Below, one piece after another: positions 27,233 to 39,680 of a DNA stretch of 64,000 nucleotides (its first letter is position 1; each line of letters starts with the position of its first letter). This DNA is from Circinella umbellata (lineage: Eukaryota > Mucoromycota > Mucoromycetes > Mucorales > Lichtheimiaceae): assembly GCA_025093555.1 (NCBI GenBank), contig JAIWNF010000014.1, forward strand, positions 793,942-857,941. The letters are read 5' to 3'. Below the pieces are notes generated by a model. That model was not told where the DNA came from. It saw only the letters and a program-made list of their open reading frames with translations, and made no database searches. Both the position numbers and the translations under genes were made by a program.

Positions 27233-29084
27233 ATACGTACAGTGAAATATGTGATTATTTTATGTTTACTGGCAAGTGAATTAAATAAGCTAGTTTACAA
27301 ATTATGTTACACTTTATCATCATAACAACAGTTGAATTGTCTTGATACGTACTCAAAACGCGGCAAACCAAAGAATGGGGTTGATTTTTTCAATACGCAA
27401 GTACTGTAGTCGATAAAATATACACGAAACAACGCTTAAAAGCGGCATAACTGTCGAAGTTTGCTAGTTGCTGTACAATACAATACTTCGTCACAAATAA
27501 ATCTCATCTTCAAATACAACATTATCTATTCGTTCAACACGTACGTCCTTGAAACCAAGGATCATTATTTACGAATGAAGGAAAAGAAGAGCTTGAGGCT
27601 GAAATTGGTTTACTCAAATTGGAAGTTAACAAAAAGGAGAATATGAAGCCTGTTAACAAAAACCAGGCAGCAACTACAAAAGAGCGAATGTTGTGCCACG
27701 CAAATTACAAGGATGGATGGTCTGCCCACATATCTATTGATGCAAGCTTTTTTGGTACCAAAAGAAAGAAAAATCGGAGTACTTCAAACGTTGCTGAAAA
27801 GAGGACTGGCAAGCCTCGTGATAAAGCATATATAACTAGGAATTATTTACTAGTCAACAGTTCCCCGTTGTATTGATTCAACAGCAGATTAATGAGCAAC
27901 TGTTACCACCACCAAATTTTTGTGTCGCGAAGGTTTCTTTTTGTTTTGCTCTAATATAATGCTTTTTTGCTATGCTTTCAATGCTGTTGTTTAGTAACAC
28001 ATATTTGTGCTAGTTATTATTCATTACAAACCATTGGCAAACAAATTTCATACATACTCACCTTTCAATATTTTTATATGCTCAGGTGATTCTTTAGGTT
28101 GGTAGTTACCACTTGCACAATGGTAATGACCCCTACACAATATTTGAATGTTAAAAAAAACTTTAAAACCTTGTACGTATTTATAATTTATTAAAGAGTT
28201 AATATATAGGCTATCAAATAAATGTTGATCAGGATTTTTTTTTCATTTCTGCACATCATACCTATTGTCTACGCCTTCTCTTGCACAATTATTATCATAA
28301 TCAACAGCAGCTGTACTTTCGTTACTATCTTCCTTATCATCATCTTTGATCATTAGCACCCCAAAAAACAGAAATATGAAATCCTTGTCAGCAAAAACAT
28401 GGCAGAAAAAGGAAAAGAAAAAATAAATCAGAGAAATAAACCATTACGTTTTGAATCGCCAGGATTCAACGTGTAATCACGGATGGAACTTTAAATACCG
28501 ACGTAATCCATTGTTTAGATCTTGAAATCCAGAGCTTATTACTGTTTCTTATAAACTATCTGTACTGTGGTTTTCGTTAGTTGTTGTTTAAACCCATGAT
28601 CTACAGGGGTACAAAGAAAAGGTTGAAGTTTATATTACCCTTTTTATTATGAAGTGGTTATCAAATTGTCTTTTTTATAATTAACTTATTTACTATGTAT
28701 ATGTGCGTATATATATTAAGAGATGCTGTATAGCCATTGCTCAACTTGTAAACGTTTAGCGTAGAACAAATCACTGGATAGTTTTATCTTGTTAATTTAT
28801 TCTGGAATTTATTACATGTATATAAAAAAAGGACAAACATTATGATATAAGACCATGTTTTGAGAAATTAACCTTGATTATTCGTTTTCTCCCCTTGATA
28901 ATTATTGTGTTAATGATAATGATAAAGAATGATAATAGTAGTAGATACAGTAAAGAACAATAATTTTGGTATACAGTGAAAAAAAAAAGAGAGAGAAAGG
29001 AACAGCAACAATAAATAAGCTGATGGGGGATATATAATTAAATAAAAAGAATATGGTGTTCACAAAGAATTGTTGACACAGATA
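27233..29084. other. Intergenic with one weak coding-like stretch
   Basis: Mostly AT-rich. On the plus strand, about 27553-27876 stays open for some 105 codons and reads as a charged, possibly coiled-coil segment (GKEELEAEIGLLKLEVNKKE) followed by a basic stretch. It has no clear start and the splice acceptor before it is only plausible, so it may be a gene relic. The rest shows nothing I can support. AT-rich DNA directly before 29085 is the 3' side of the next gene. Confidence 0.35.
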
Positions 29085-30254
29085 TCAACAAAGTTGTTCC
29101 CAAAACAACTGCATTTCCTTCAATTGCGAAGAACTTTTTTTATCCAAATCATCCAATCCACACATGATTTCCTTCACTCTTGCATCTACTTGTCCTTTTT
29201 CCAATAATACTACCGGATCATCGTTTATTATGTGATCATTATCATCCTTTGTAACAAACTTTTTATTTATTCGTCGAATATCCTTGCGTACTTCATGAAC
29301 CGTCTTGGTAATTGATCGTAATCGCGAATTTAACTCTTGTACTTGGCGCTTATTCACATACATAATCTCTTTAAGCTCTTCCAAAGAATCTGTCATTGAT
29401 GTTGTTTCCCTATGTAATTGATGTAGACTAGGCAAGGGGTTCTGATATGCATAATTGGGATCATGTAATGTCATTTTCATTGTTTGTACCAACAAATCCA
29501 ACTCACGAATCATGTCCAATGTCATCCACGCCCCTTCTTTTCTTATCGAACTATCAATATTTCTCAATGAACTTGTTTGACGTTCCCGATCCTTGGATTT
29601 TCGTTCAATTAGATTGATAACGGAAGTGATAACAAGTTCCAAAGGTGGTGTTGCTGTCGTTGATGCAACTGTTTTAATAGAAGTGCTATTGTCTTGCTGG
29701 GTCAATAAAGTATTAAGCATTCTTTTATGAAGTGTTTTCGTCTCCCACACAGCCGAATTTAAATCTTCCAATTGTCGTTTTAAATATTCAAAAGGATCAA
29801 TTATTTGATCATCTACGAGTTGAGCAAAATTGTCATTGCCATTACTACTTTCTGTTCCTGAATAAGAGCTACGTCGACTACTACGTAACCATGGTGTTGG
29901 TGACCACGGTAAAGAAGGACTGGGTGGATTTGAAAAAGAAAAATCCAGCATACTATCTTGGTGATGGTGACGGGATGGTATCATACCAACAACAAGTTGA
30001 TGTAAATCATGTTCAGTGGGAGAAATCATGGAATCCCGTCCGTTTTCCCCTATGGCGGCATTAGGGGGTAATCTCTCTGGTGTTGACGTTGCTGTTGTTA
30101 CTGTTGTATTATCAGGTGTACTTGTTGCGGAATGAAGTTCGGCAGCAAGAGAAGATGGCCCCAAGGAATTGTATCCTTTTCCAAGCAATTCTTGTTCTAA
30201 AGATTGACTTGCTGCGAATGCATCGTCTTCAAAAAAGGGATTTTCTGAAGTCAT
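29085..30254 (-). CDS. Hypothetical coiled-coil protein, 389 aa
   Basis: Single uninterrupted ORF beginning MTSENPFFEDD, unusual here because most neighbours have introns. I do not recognise the family. The first 140 residues are Ser/Thr/Pro-rich and disordered, with an NPF motif at 5-7 (a possible EH-domain ligand). The second half is strongly helical and charged, with heptad-like segments around 255-330 (e.g. LEELKEIMYVNKRQVQELN) and 355-389. There is no transmembrane segment or signal peptide. The shape (disordered N-terminus, coiled-coil C-terminus, no catalytic motif) suits an adaptor or a subunit of a trafficking or cytoskeletal complex, but that is only a guess from composition. It lies upstream-to-downstream on the same strand as the PP2C gene. 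Confidence 0.7.
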   Translation of the reverse strand: MTSENPFFEDDAFAASQSLEQELLGKGYNSLGPSSLAAELHSATSTPDNTTVTTATSTPERLPPNAAIGENGRDSMISPTEHDLHQLVVGMIPSRHHHQDSMLDFSFSNPPSPSLPWSPTPWLRSSRRSSYSGTESSNGNDNFAQLVDDQIIDPFEYLKRQLEDLNSAVWETKTLHKRMLNTLLTQQDNSTSIKTVASTTATPPLELVITSVINLIERKSKDRERQTSSLRNIDSSIRKEGAWMTLDMIRELDLLVQTMKMTLHDPNYAYQNPLPSLHQLHRETTSMTDSLEELKEIMYVNKRQVQELNSRLRSITKTVHEVRKDIRRINKKFVTKDDNDHIINDDPVVLLEKGQVDARVKEIMCGLDDLDKKSSSQLKEMQLFWEQLC

Positions 30255-30687
30255 ACTAGTATTTAAGAAAGTTAACGTCGCTCGTTTCTTTCAGAAGTTA
30301 AAATCAAAATAAAGAAAGAGTTCTATTTGTATACAAAAAGAAAGAAAAAAAAAACCGAAAAAGCAAAAAAGTTGTTGGTAAAGAAAGACTCGAGATTTTT
30401 TTTTCTTCCTTTCTTTCAGAGCTGTCTTAAAAAATTGATGCGTCACGCCAAACCATTTACGGTACCTTTCTTTTTTTTAGCAGGATATCAAAATGTAATA
30501 GTACGTATGTTGTCAAATATAACTGTATAGTACAATATATGTAATAGTACTGTTGCCAGTAGTAATGAAAAATGAGATTATAATAGAGAGGGAGAAAGAA
30601 AATAGCGACAGAAAGAAAATCCATACAATAAAAAAAGAATTGTCTACTAAAAGTTATGTGTATACATGTATATATTTTTTTTGTTGT
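30255..30687. other. Short intergenic spacer
   Basis: About 430 bp between two minus-strand genes. It contains A-rich runs on the plus strand (pyrimidine-rich on the coding strand just upstream of the start at 30254), a common feature of fungal promoters. No gene seen. Confidence 0.5.
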
Positions 30688-32580
30688 TTACCATGATTGT
30701 CGACTACTCATGGTTGAATTAGCTAACCGGTATTCCCTCAAATCGAGTGTCAGATCATGCATTCGAGTTCCCCAATCTTTCAATCGAACCACCTATTTTA
30801 TAAACACCGATGATATCTGAGTTAGCATACTATATATGAATATGATGTATATGTGTAGCACCAAATCCCGAAAACTTTATATTGCTTTCTACTTGCTTGT
30901 CTTGCATAATATATATATATATATATATATATATGACTGTTATTATTTTTACTCACCATAGCTGTACAATTATCTTCCGACCCATATTGATCCGCTATAT
31001 CTACTAACATTCTGGCCGACATTGTTGGATCAGTGCCTTTTTTTATCTAAAGAAAGGAAAGAAAGCGGCATGAATTTATCATGTTTCACTTTTTTTTCAC
31101 AATGCAGCGTAGCAAACATGCTCCTTTTTCCTTCCTTCTCTTTGCCGAAACTGGTTTCAGATGCTACTTTGATTCATCCACGCACTCTTCTGATCCAAAC
31201 AGTTTTTTTTTACTTACAATATCAATAATTTCTTGATCCGACATGACTGATGTTAAACCATCTGTGACCAATACCTAAATAACAACCCCATCCACCAAAA
31301 AGGTTACTCTACCAGGCCTTTTATTCATTGGTTTTTGATACCCAGCCTCATTGAAAAAAAAACAAGTTACCAGAAATGCAGCAGGATTATCTTTTTTTAC
31401 AGTATGTCGTACAATGTCAGGTTCGGAAGTGACTCCGTATCTTTTAAGTTTGGCATCACCAAAAGCACGACTTGTCGCAAGCATACCCAAGATTCGATCA
31501 TCTCCCCAAGAATCCGTTGTTACAAAACCGGCATATTTTCGTAATCGATCTTGTTCATTAGGGTTGCTAGGATGATGATCTCCGGTTGTCAAGGTAATCA
31601 CTTGTCCCGTGGATGCATCACATAATAAAATTCTATTACATGTAAACAGTCGAACAAAATTTATTTTAATTGTTGTTGCTTTTTTAGGAGTTTGTCAAAC
31701 CGAATCATTCTCAGTAGTAATAAGAATGATGATGATGGAAACTATGATAATTACCTCGTATCACCAACATGCCCAATGATTATATCATAAAGTTCACTAT
31801 CCCAAAACGGCTTTTTATCGTGTGGTTCAATAATTGCTATACTGCCAGTAGACCCTTCATGATATTCATCAGGTCCATCATCACGTAACATTTCTAAACA
31901 TTCTACGTCTGCATCCAAAAAGGCCAATAGGAGCCGTTGATCCAATGTTAAGTCTGTTGGATCCACCACAGAAGGTTTTGGTTCTCCCGTTTTTTCATCC
32001 ACCAAATCACGTAAAACGGATGGTATTTTAAATCGACGAAAATAACCACCATAACTACCTTTTAACGTGGATAAAATACGTGGAAAATCGTTTAATGTGA
32101 CGGTCTCGATTTTTTGATGTAATTGTTCTGCAAGCCTATACATTATAGTATTACCCATTTAATTTGTTCGTTTACTATTAATATAATTTTATCTCTTTGT
32201 TCCGTATTTACATTTTTGTTATATATCGCTAAATAACTCACCATTCTGATACTAAAGGCCCGCCATGTCTAATATAAAGTAAGTAGATGGATATACGATT
32301 TATATTGTGTTACCAAACAAAATTGGTGGGTATATATGTATGCGTGTGTATATATGTCTATGCTATGCGTTTACCCATCAAAAATCCCGAAATAAGCTCT
32401 ATTCGCTTCGCGTTCCATTGTTGGTATCTTGGTCCCTGTTGGAAGCTCCAAAGTGACACTCCTATATCGATCTTCATTATGATTACGGGTACCTCGTGTA
32501 CTAAGAACTCCTATTGATTTAATAATAACATAAGGGTCAACAATGGTATAACCGTAGTGAGAGAAAGCTATCGTATACAT
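30688..32580 (-). CDS. PP2C-family Ser/Thr phosphatase, Ptc6-like
   Basis: Seven exons (32580-32375, 32268-32242, 32135-31755, 31632-31371, 31274-31218, 31046-30957, 30792-30688) join in phase to 375 aa. The one 27-bp exon carries the key HGG of the metal site. PP2C motifs in order: RNHNEDRY (Glu/Asp 36-37), YFGIFDGHGG (Asp68, Gly69), GSTGSIAII, GHVGDTR, LGMLATSRAFGDAKLK, VTDGLTSVMSD (Asp297) and EDNCTAMVV (Asp336). All Mn/Mg-binding acids are present, so it should be active. The middle insert (PTDLTLDQRLLLAFLDAD) and GTRNxNEDR start resemble fungal Ptc6/mitochondrial PP2Cs; assignment to that subgroup is tentative. The chosen ATG is the first in the exon; a further 5' exon, e.g. for mitochondrial import, cannot be excluded. 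It is divergent from the MAK-like kinase gene. Confidence 0.88.
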
Positions 32581-33716
32581 TTATACAACCGCTCATCGGT
32601 TTACCCGGAACGAAACATGTACCTAATAGCTGTTTTGATTTATTCAAATTAAGTCGTAGTAAATGGCCTATACAGTGATGTTATAATTAATATTACTATT
32701 CTCATTATTATAGACATTAACAAAGAAGCCAGCATGATTTACCACCAGTTTGTGCTTTTGTTAAATAATAATTCAAATATTTAGTTGATAAAGAAGTAGA
32801 AATAGAACGTCGTTTTATTAAGTTTGCTATTGACCATATCGAAGTTGATCCTAATGTTGCTTTTGCTGGTATGTGAGTGAAGAAAAACATATGTAAAAAA
32901 AGAAACTTTAAAGGGTAAGCGAAACACTCCCCTTCGTTCCATAGAAATTTTTCATGTTTAATAAACCTTGTTTTTTTTATGCCCACAAAATACTACAAAT
33001 GCTTCCTCCTTGATAATAATATAATTCTTTATTATTTGTCTTTATGTTTTCTTTACAGATAAATATATATATTACATATTTGAGCTTTCTTTTAAAACAA
33101 ATACTATATGAACCAAAATGAATATTTTGTAAATTGACACGAGGTGTGGCGTCAGTATACGCCGCGAACAACAACTAAAATATAATAACAACGAGGATTC
33201 CGTTTTAAAAACAGTTTATATGCTTTAGATTGTGTGTCACCAAAGCTTCTGGACACGAGATCGGGTATAAATTACACATGTTGTTAATATGCTGGTTTGA
33301 AGAATACAGCATCGAGCTACGGACATGGTAAACAAATAATTTACAAGAGTTAAGATAATGAATTGAGCAGGAATGGATCCACTTTTTTCATGTTAATTAC
33401 TTTTTCATGGAGTCGGGTACATGTGAGGATCACCTTTTGTTCGGCTTTTACACCCTCCCCAAAAAATAAATAAAAAAAATGAAGGCACATTCCCCTTTTA
33501 TTTTTAGTACTATATTATAACTCGGTGTTTTTTGTTCTCTTGATGACCCAATAACACACACAGGGGTGGGTCGCTCTCCTCTAACATATATGGGTAGGAA
33601 GCCATATATGTCAAATAATAATAGTACGATATTATATCAATCAATTGTAATCGAATATTCCATTTTCATTCTCCTAAATACTTCACTTTTTCAGTTTCTA
33701 TAATTTTTTTGTTCTC

Positions 33717-33764
<48 letters not shown>

Positions 33765-33852
33765 TCTCTTTCTTCTGTCTTTTCTTGTCTTTTCTTGTCT
33801 TTTTGTATACCATCCATTATTACTTATACTTATATTTATACATATATTTTAA
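32581..33852. other. Divergent promoter region between the PP2C and kinase genes
   Basis: About 1.27 kb. On the plus strand near 32730-32868 there is exon-like sequence (QHDLPPVCAF, then DKEVEIERRFIKFAIDHI followed by a good donor GTATGT), but the two parts are separated by stops and their splice phases do not fit. It may be a gene fragment. A long pyrimidine tract lies just before the kinase start. Confidence 0.4.
33712..33802 (+). repeat. (CT)n tract with following TTTCTTGTCT repeats
   Basis: About 60 bp of nearly pure CT dinucleotides, followed by three tandem copies of a TTTTCTTGTC-type decamer. It lies 50-140 bp before the kinase ATG. Pyrimidine tracts on the coding strand also precede the F-box gene (36717-36775) and the lyase gene (42600-42630), so this is likely a promoter/leader feature as well as a microsatellite. 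Confidence 0.8.
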
Positions 33853-36435
33853 ATGGCCAAACGGGGGACACCTCATCGTGAATATGAATTATTAGAACAA
33901 GTGGGGACTGGTTCTTTTGGAACAGTTCACAGAGCTGTAAATAAATCATCGCATGAAATTGTAATACGATATTTTTATTTCCCCTTCTTCAACGTTAAAA
34001 GAAACCTCGAGATGAATTTCATTCTCATATACATGTACATGAATAATCTAGGTTGCCATTAAGATCATGAAGAAAACATCAAAAGGAGATTGTACCAATG
34101 CACGCGAATATCGAACTTTGAAGAATCTTGCACAGCATCCCAACATTGTCAAACTTCACGATAGTTATACTGGCCCCACCAAAGAGCTTTATTTTATTAT
34201 GGAATACATGAATGGAGGTAATTTATACCAGCTGATCAAACAACGACGCGAGGCAGAACAACCACTTGAACATTCAAAAGTTCGTTCCATTTTGTATGTT
34301 CCTTTATCCCTCTCTCCCTCTCTGTGCCTTTCTTTTTTTGGTCGGTTTCTACAAATATATTGTACAAATCACAATGTCTTCCTACTTTACAAAAATAATA
34401 TATGTTGTTGTTAACATACTTGTACTTTCATCTTATTGCTAGGCGACAAACATTAACAGCATTAGCTCATTTACATCAACAAGGTATATTTCACCGAGAT
34501 ATGAAACCCGAGAATCTTTTGATCGGATACAATAGTAACAACAACAAACAAACGATGAAACTACATGACAATCAGCAAACATCAAGCGAGAATGACGACG
34601 AAGATAATGATGGGATGATTATCAAATTGGCTGATTTTGGCCTCGCTCGTGAAATTAAAAGTAAACCACCGTATACCGAATATGTTAGCACACGATGGTA
34701 AAATACTATTTTCAGTTATCATTGCTGTCTCATTAAATATTTATACTAATGACTAATGATAATAATAATAATATAATAATAATAACATTTTCTCTTTGGT
34801 TTTACTTTCAGGTATCGAGCACCTGAAGTACTTTTGCACGCAACCCAATATTCAAATCCTGTTGATTTATGGGCTATCGGCGCTATCTTTGCTGAACTCG
34901 TTACTTTGAAACCCATTTTCCCAGGTCAATCTGAAATCGATCAACTGTATAGAATTTGTCAAATTCTTGGGAGCCCATCAGGAACCCTTATCAAAAAACA
35001 ACGTCGTTTAACACCTCTTTTAAAGAAATCATCAACATCTATACCATTCCCCGATCATCAACAACAACAATCATCTTACCCTTCTACAACAGTTACTTCA
35101 CAGCATCCTCCATCATTGCCTCCTTTGAATCATCATCAGCAACAACATGATATAATACATCCACCACATCCACTACCACCGATATCACCACCGCCTGACC
35201 TTACAAGAGATTGGTCCGATGGAATTCGACTTGCTCATAAACTTGGTTTTGAGTTTCCTCAGGTAATAAATAGTAAATCCTCAAAAATATCAAAGAAAAA
35301 AAATTGTATCACAATACAGACCACACAGGCATAAGAAAAAAAACTTAATTGTGTGAAAAAAAAAAAATAGTTTTCTCCGAAACCATTATCTACCGTCTTA
35401 CCTACAGCAACACAGTCAATGCTTGATTTACTACAGCAATTTCTCATGTTCGATCCAACGAAACGTATTAGTGCTTCCGATGCTCTAAACTCATCTTTTT
35501 TACGACACCGTCGTCCGACTGTGGATCACATAAAACGAAGAAATACATCCAATTTTACTTCTACTGCTACTTCTACTACTGCTCCTATTACGAGCATTAT
35601 TACATCGAATACAGCTATTAATTCTCCCCCTGATGTTATCATAATAACTACGCCTTTGATACCTTCTATTATACTGAAGCAACCCAACAAAAATAACAAT
35701 CATAATGAAAACATGGCACTTTCTCGACCGACGCCACAACCACAGCGAAAAAGTTTACTTTGGGCTAAAGGTGTCGCTCTTGGAACACCTAAATCGCCAC
35801 CATCGCCATCACAAGAGCAAGAATTATCTATCAGTAATAATACTCTCAAACCAACAACAAGTAATATGGCACAAGATATTAGAGGCGTATTGCGATTGTC
35901 CAAAAGTAAAACTATTGATCGATTACAGCGAACGAAAAAACCGTCGTTTACTTCTTTACGAATTGCTGCTGCTAATATTGGAAGAAGTGCCAGCTCTTAC
36001 GATTTTGGTGGTATTCAGCAAGAAGCAAGACGACGATCTTCGTCAGTACAAGCTGCTGAAGAGTTACGGAGACAAGAACCTATCGCCAGTAGTGCGACTT
36101 TAACGACAGATTTTGTTGAAAATAAAAAGAAATCATTTTCTACACCTCCATCACAAGTCCTTCAACAAGAGCAAGAGCAAGAGAGAAGTAATACTTATTA
36201 TAATAAAAATAAAACAATCAAGACAACGTCCGAACATAGTATTAGAAGGAATAGTAGTAGCAGTAACATTAGTAGTAGGGAAAGGTGTGAACATCATCAT
36301 TGTCATCACCCAGAACAACAGCAGCAAGAAACATTTGACTTGCCGTCCATACCCATGCTTTCTCCTATCCAAATGTGTTCGGATTGGGGATCTACTACAA
36401 GAGTAGCATCCCTTGTACAGCAAAGAATGGTGTAG
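33853..36435 (+). CDS. MAK/ICK/Ime2-like protein kinase
   Basis: Five exons (33853-33960, 34052-34293, 34443-34697, 34812-35262, 35371-36435) give 706 aa. The catalytic domain fills about 12-420: glycine loop GTGSFGTV (18-25), Lys40 in [18 protein letters not shown] (Asp136), ADFGLARE (Asp181), activation loop [19 protein letters not shown] with a TEY dual-phosphorylation site (195-197), and [13 protein letters not shown]. The RCK/MAK group normally has TxY here, and fungal members (Ime2, Ustilago/Cryptococcus Crk1, S. pombe Pit1/Mde3) act in meiosis, dimorphism and mating. Two insertions stand out: an acidic/Asn-rich stretch of about 30 residues between the catalytic loop and DFG, and a Pro/His/Gln-rich loop of about 75 residues after LGSPSG. 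The C-terminal 280 residues are Ser/Thr/Gln-rich and disordered. Catalytic residues are all present. Confidence 0.92.
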
Positions 36436-36791
36436 ATAGAATTTTTATTTCTAATTTTTTTCGCGTGCTTCTTTTATTCAAATAACCTTGTACTACTTTA
36501 AAATTGAGTACGTTGTGCATGAATGAACGAATGAATTTGCATGGTTTTTTTTCTATACATACTGATAAAATAAGATGACCCAACAAATTCTTCAAATTAT
36601 ACACACACAAAATGTTCCCATAGTAACAAAACACACGACATAGACATCGCCACACGTAAACATTATGTTTTTTTTCCCAATAAGATCACGACAAACCAAG
36701 CATGGGTTTTTAATTCACTTTCTCTTTCTCTTTCTCCTTTATTTTTATTTTATTCTCTCTTTTCTTTTACTGTTTAATCTTTTAGTTAATC

Positions 36792-38953
36792 ATGACTGGC
36801 ATCATTAACATTGGAAACTCATTTTACTCTTCTTTGCATACTACAAGAAATACCTTGACTTCATCGTCGGAACCACCAAAAAAAAATGCGGGGATGGTAG
36901 TACCATCACAAAATTTGACCAACTTTTTAAATAAACTTCCTTATGATATTATTCATAATATATTTTCACGTCTTACTCAGCAAGACTGTTTGGAATGCAT
37001 GGCAGTATCCATGGTTTGGATGGAGCTTGTGCCTCAATATACGACGATGCTTTGGAAAAAAATCAAGATATCTTTTGACGACAACGATTATTCAGACCAT
37101 GAAGAAGAATTAGTAACCCAACTGTCTCCAAAAATGATACGATGTTTAGGTTCGCATGTACGACATATAGTCATTTCCCATTGCAGTGAGGAGCAAGTAC
37201 ATCTAATTTTATCAATACTTTCGAAACGTGGTTGCAGTCCACGTACTGTAGGTAAATATTATATACTAAAAGGAATTATGATGAGGGGAGGAGGAACCAG
37301 AGGTGCTTCATGATGATGAGGGAAAAACACATTTCTTGTTAATTAAACGACAGCAATAAAATAAGCAAAACAGGCTTCTGCTCTTATTGTTGGAAAAATA
37401 AAGAATAAACAGTAGATATTTTGTGGTGAAGGTGTTATAAATGCAATATATATCTATATATTATTCTGGATTGGGTATACATACTAAGTGACATTTTTTT
37501 TTCTCCCTTCCTTATAATCACAATAATATTAGAATTTCATAAATGTATAATTATGGATCAATCCCGCTTTATATCAGCTTTACGTCATATATCAAGTCAA
37601 CTAAAAGAACTTACATTCGATCATCATAGCCAAAATATAGCGCTTCTCAGAGTCCTAGAAACATGTCCAAAACTAACACATTTTTCTTTTTCGGTGAATT
37701 CATATGCACCTCCTGATGTATACGATACAGAACCACTATCAACAACAACAATGCTATACGAAGGCGACGACGATGGGATGTCACGACATCCCAGTAATAA
37801 TAATGTCGTACAAGAATTTAATCTGACTTATTTGTGCCTGAATGCAGTTCTTCACAAGGATAAACGTACTGCACCTATTTTGCGGCGATGTCCGAAACTG
37901 CAATGTCTAATGATTGCTAATATTGAAGCTGATTCGGATTTTTATAAATGGCCAAGCGAAAAATCGGTGGATTTAAATATGTTTTTTCAACTGTGTCCAT
38001 TATTACAATATATTGAATGCAATTCATGGGGTACAAGTCGTAAACAACAAGAACAGTGGAGGGAACGTGCTCGACAGCAAAAAAACCAACAGCAACAGCA
38101 AGAAAAAAAATATAGTAAAGGATTACGTGAATTGATTACACGAGAAGCAGCAGGCTATGGTTCCAATGAAATCATTCCGACTATCCAGCAACATACATCT
38201 ACACTCGAAATTCTATCTTTAGGAGAAGGCGTTTCTACTATGACACGACAAACAGCCAATCCATCTGATTGGACACAGTTAGAGCAAATCACGCAATCAT
38301 TACCACAACTCCATACATTTTCCTGTAAATACTTGAAATTCAGCGGCAGAGTTCTTGTTGGATTTCTAGAGAAATGTCCACGCTTGACAGAACTAACATT
38401 ATGGTGTATGCTTGAATTACCAGACGATATGCTTCTCGTTCTTAATCAGCTACCACATCTGACAAAATTGGATTTGGGAGTTGCCACAACATCGTCAAGA
38501 GCAACACTTCCCTCCGAAACCAGTTGGTGTTGGTTTTTCAATCAGAACAATACTTTACGACATCTTTGTTTACGATGGGGTCATTTTGTAACGGACTCGG
38601 TGGTGGATGCCATTGCATCGATAGAACATTTGGAAGAGTTACAATTGGTTCATACAGCAAAATGGGCTACGACTATGGATACATTAAGAGGATTGACTCA
38701 TTTGAAACGATTGGAATTATGGACTGTAAATGCCCCTTTGGATTCAGTATTAAAAGATTTATATTGGTTACAGGATATTCAATTGATTGGATGTAGTGAG
38801 GTATCCTGTCATAGCCTACGAGAATTGGTCGATCATCCAAATGGAATGCTGAGCAAGTTGAGAATTCAACGATGTGGGTCAATTCAATTAAGAACGTTGG
38901 AGTACATTGAAAATAAACTTGCAAGTCGTCAACAAGAACAACAGCAAGCATAA
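36792..38953 (+). CDS. F-box protein with leucine-rich repeats
   Basis: Two exons (36792-37251, 37533-38953) join in phase to 626 aa. An F-box is seen at about 46-90 (LNKLPYDIIHNIFSRL, then DCLECMAVSMVW). The F-box binds Skp1, so the protein is probably a substrate receptor of an SCF ubiquitin ligase. The rest has irregular leucine-rich repeats with Cys-Pro-[RK]-L units (CPKLTHFSF, CPKLQCLMI, CPRLTELTL, LPHLTKLDLG, LEELQLV, LKRLELW), the usual substrate-binding solenoid. A Q-rich loop (near 330) and a short Q-rich C-terminus are present. Substrates cannot be deduced. It lies 356 bp after the kinase gene on the same strand. Confidence 0.88.
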
Positions 38954-39643
38954 CAGCATTAGCTTGTTAGATGAATAACAAACTGAGTTGTTTTGTCTGT
39001 AAATGTTTGTATTATACACAAAATAAACACATTAATTTATCCTTTTTTTCTTTTGCAAAACATAGCATGTACCTATGAATTGCTTTATGTACCATTGTAT
39101 TATAAAGTATTTTGGTGGGATGGATAAAAAAGAGATAAAAGGATAACGATATGGATATTGCTGTAAAATGTTTCACACTAACAAATAGAGCAACTTTTGT
39201 GTTTGTCTATGCATAATGACAGAAACTAGTTTTTGAATTCAAAATAATTCTTCAAGACTATTGACTTCACTTAATTGGAAAAAACTGCAGTTATAGGTAT
39301 TCAAGTGCAACGTAACTTAACATGAGTGTTTTTTATGTAATTTATCATAAATGTTGTCAAGATTAAATAAAGGTATATAGATGATTTGTCAATATTATAA
39401 CGACTGAACAGTTCTGTGCTATAAAACTTGACTGAATATGAGGAGGTCTGCCATTAATATCTTCCATTCCGTTAGAAAGGTATTTAAACACGTGATGTAA
39501 TAATTTTGCCTCTCAAGATAATATTAGATATGTCTTGCCTATTGTGACAATGTTTTGATTTGCAATTTCAAAAATTTCACCCAAAAAGTAATTACAGATC
39601 AACAAGTAGATTATGATAAGATTGATAGAATATTGATATCAAG

Positions 39644-39680
39644 TACAGTTGAACCCCGTTTTTTTGAACGGGTTGGAATT
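39644..39680 (+). repeat. Possible pogo/Fot-like transposon terminus
   Basis: The sequence TACAGTTGAACCCCG followed by a T run and GAACGGG resembles the ends of fungal Tc1/mariner (pogo/Fot) elements, which insert at TA and often start CAGTNNAACCCC. I did not find the opposite end nearby, so this would be a solo or truncated end. Confidence 0.25.

Noticed and set aside
33712..33802. CRISPR-like or regulatory array
   Set aside because: It is a simple CT microsatellite with short degenerate repeats and no spacers; nothing in the window looks like a CRISPR array.
35500..36423. Several ORFs on both strands within the kinase C-terminus
   Set aside because: Low-complexity shadows of the Ser/Thr/Asn-rich tail; the kinase frame is phase-consistent over five exons.
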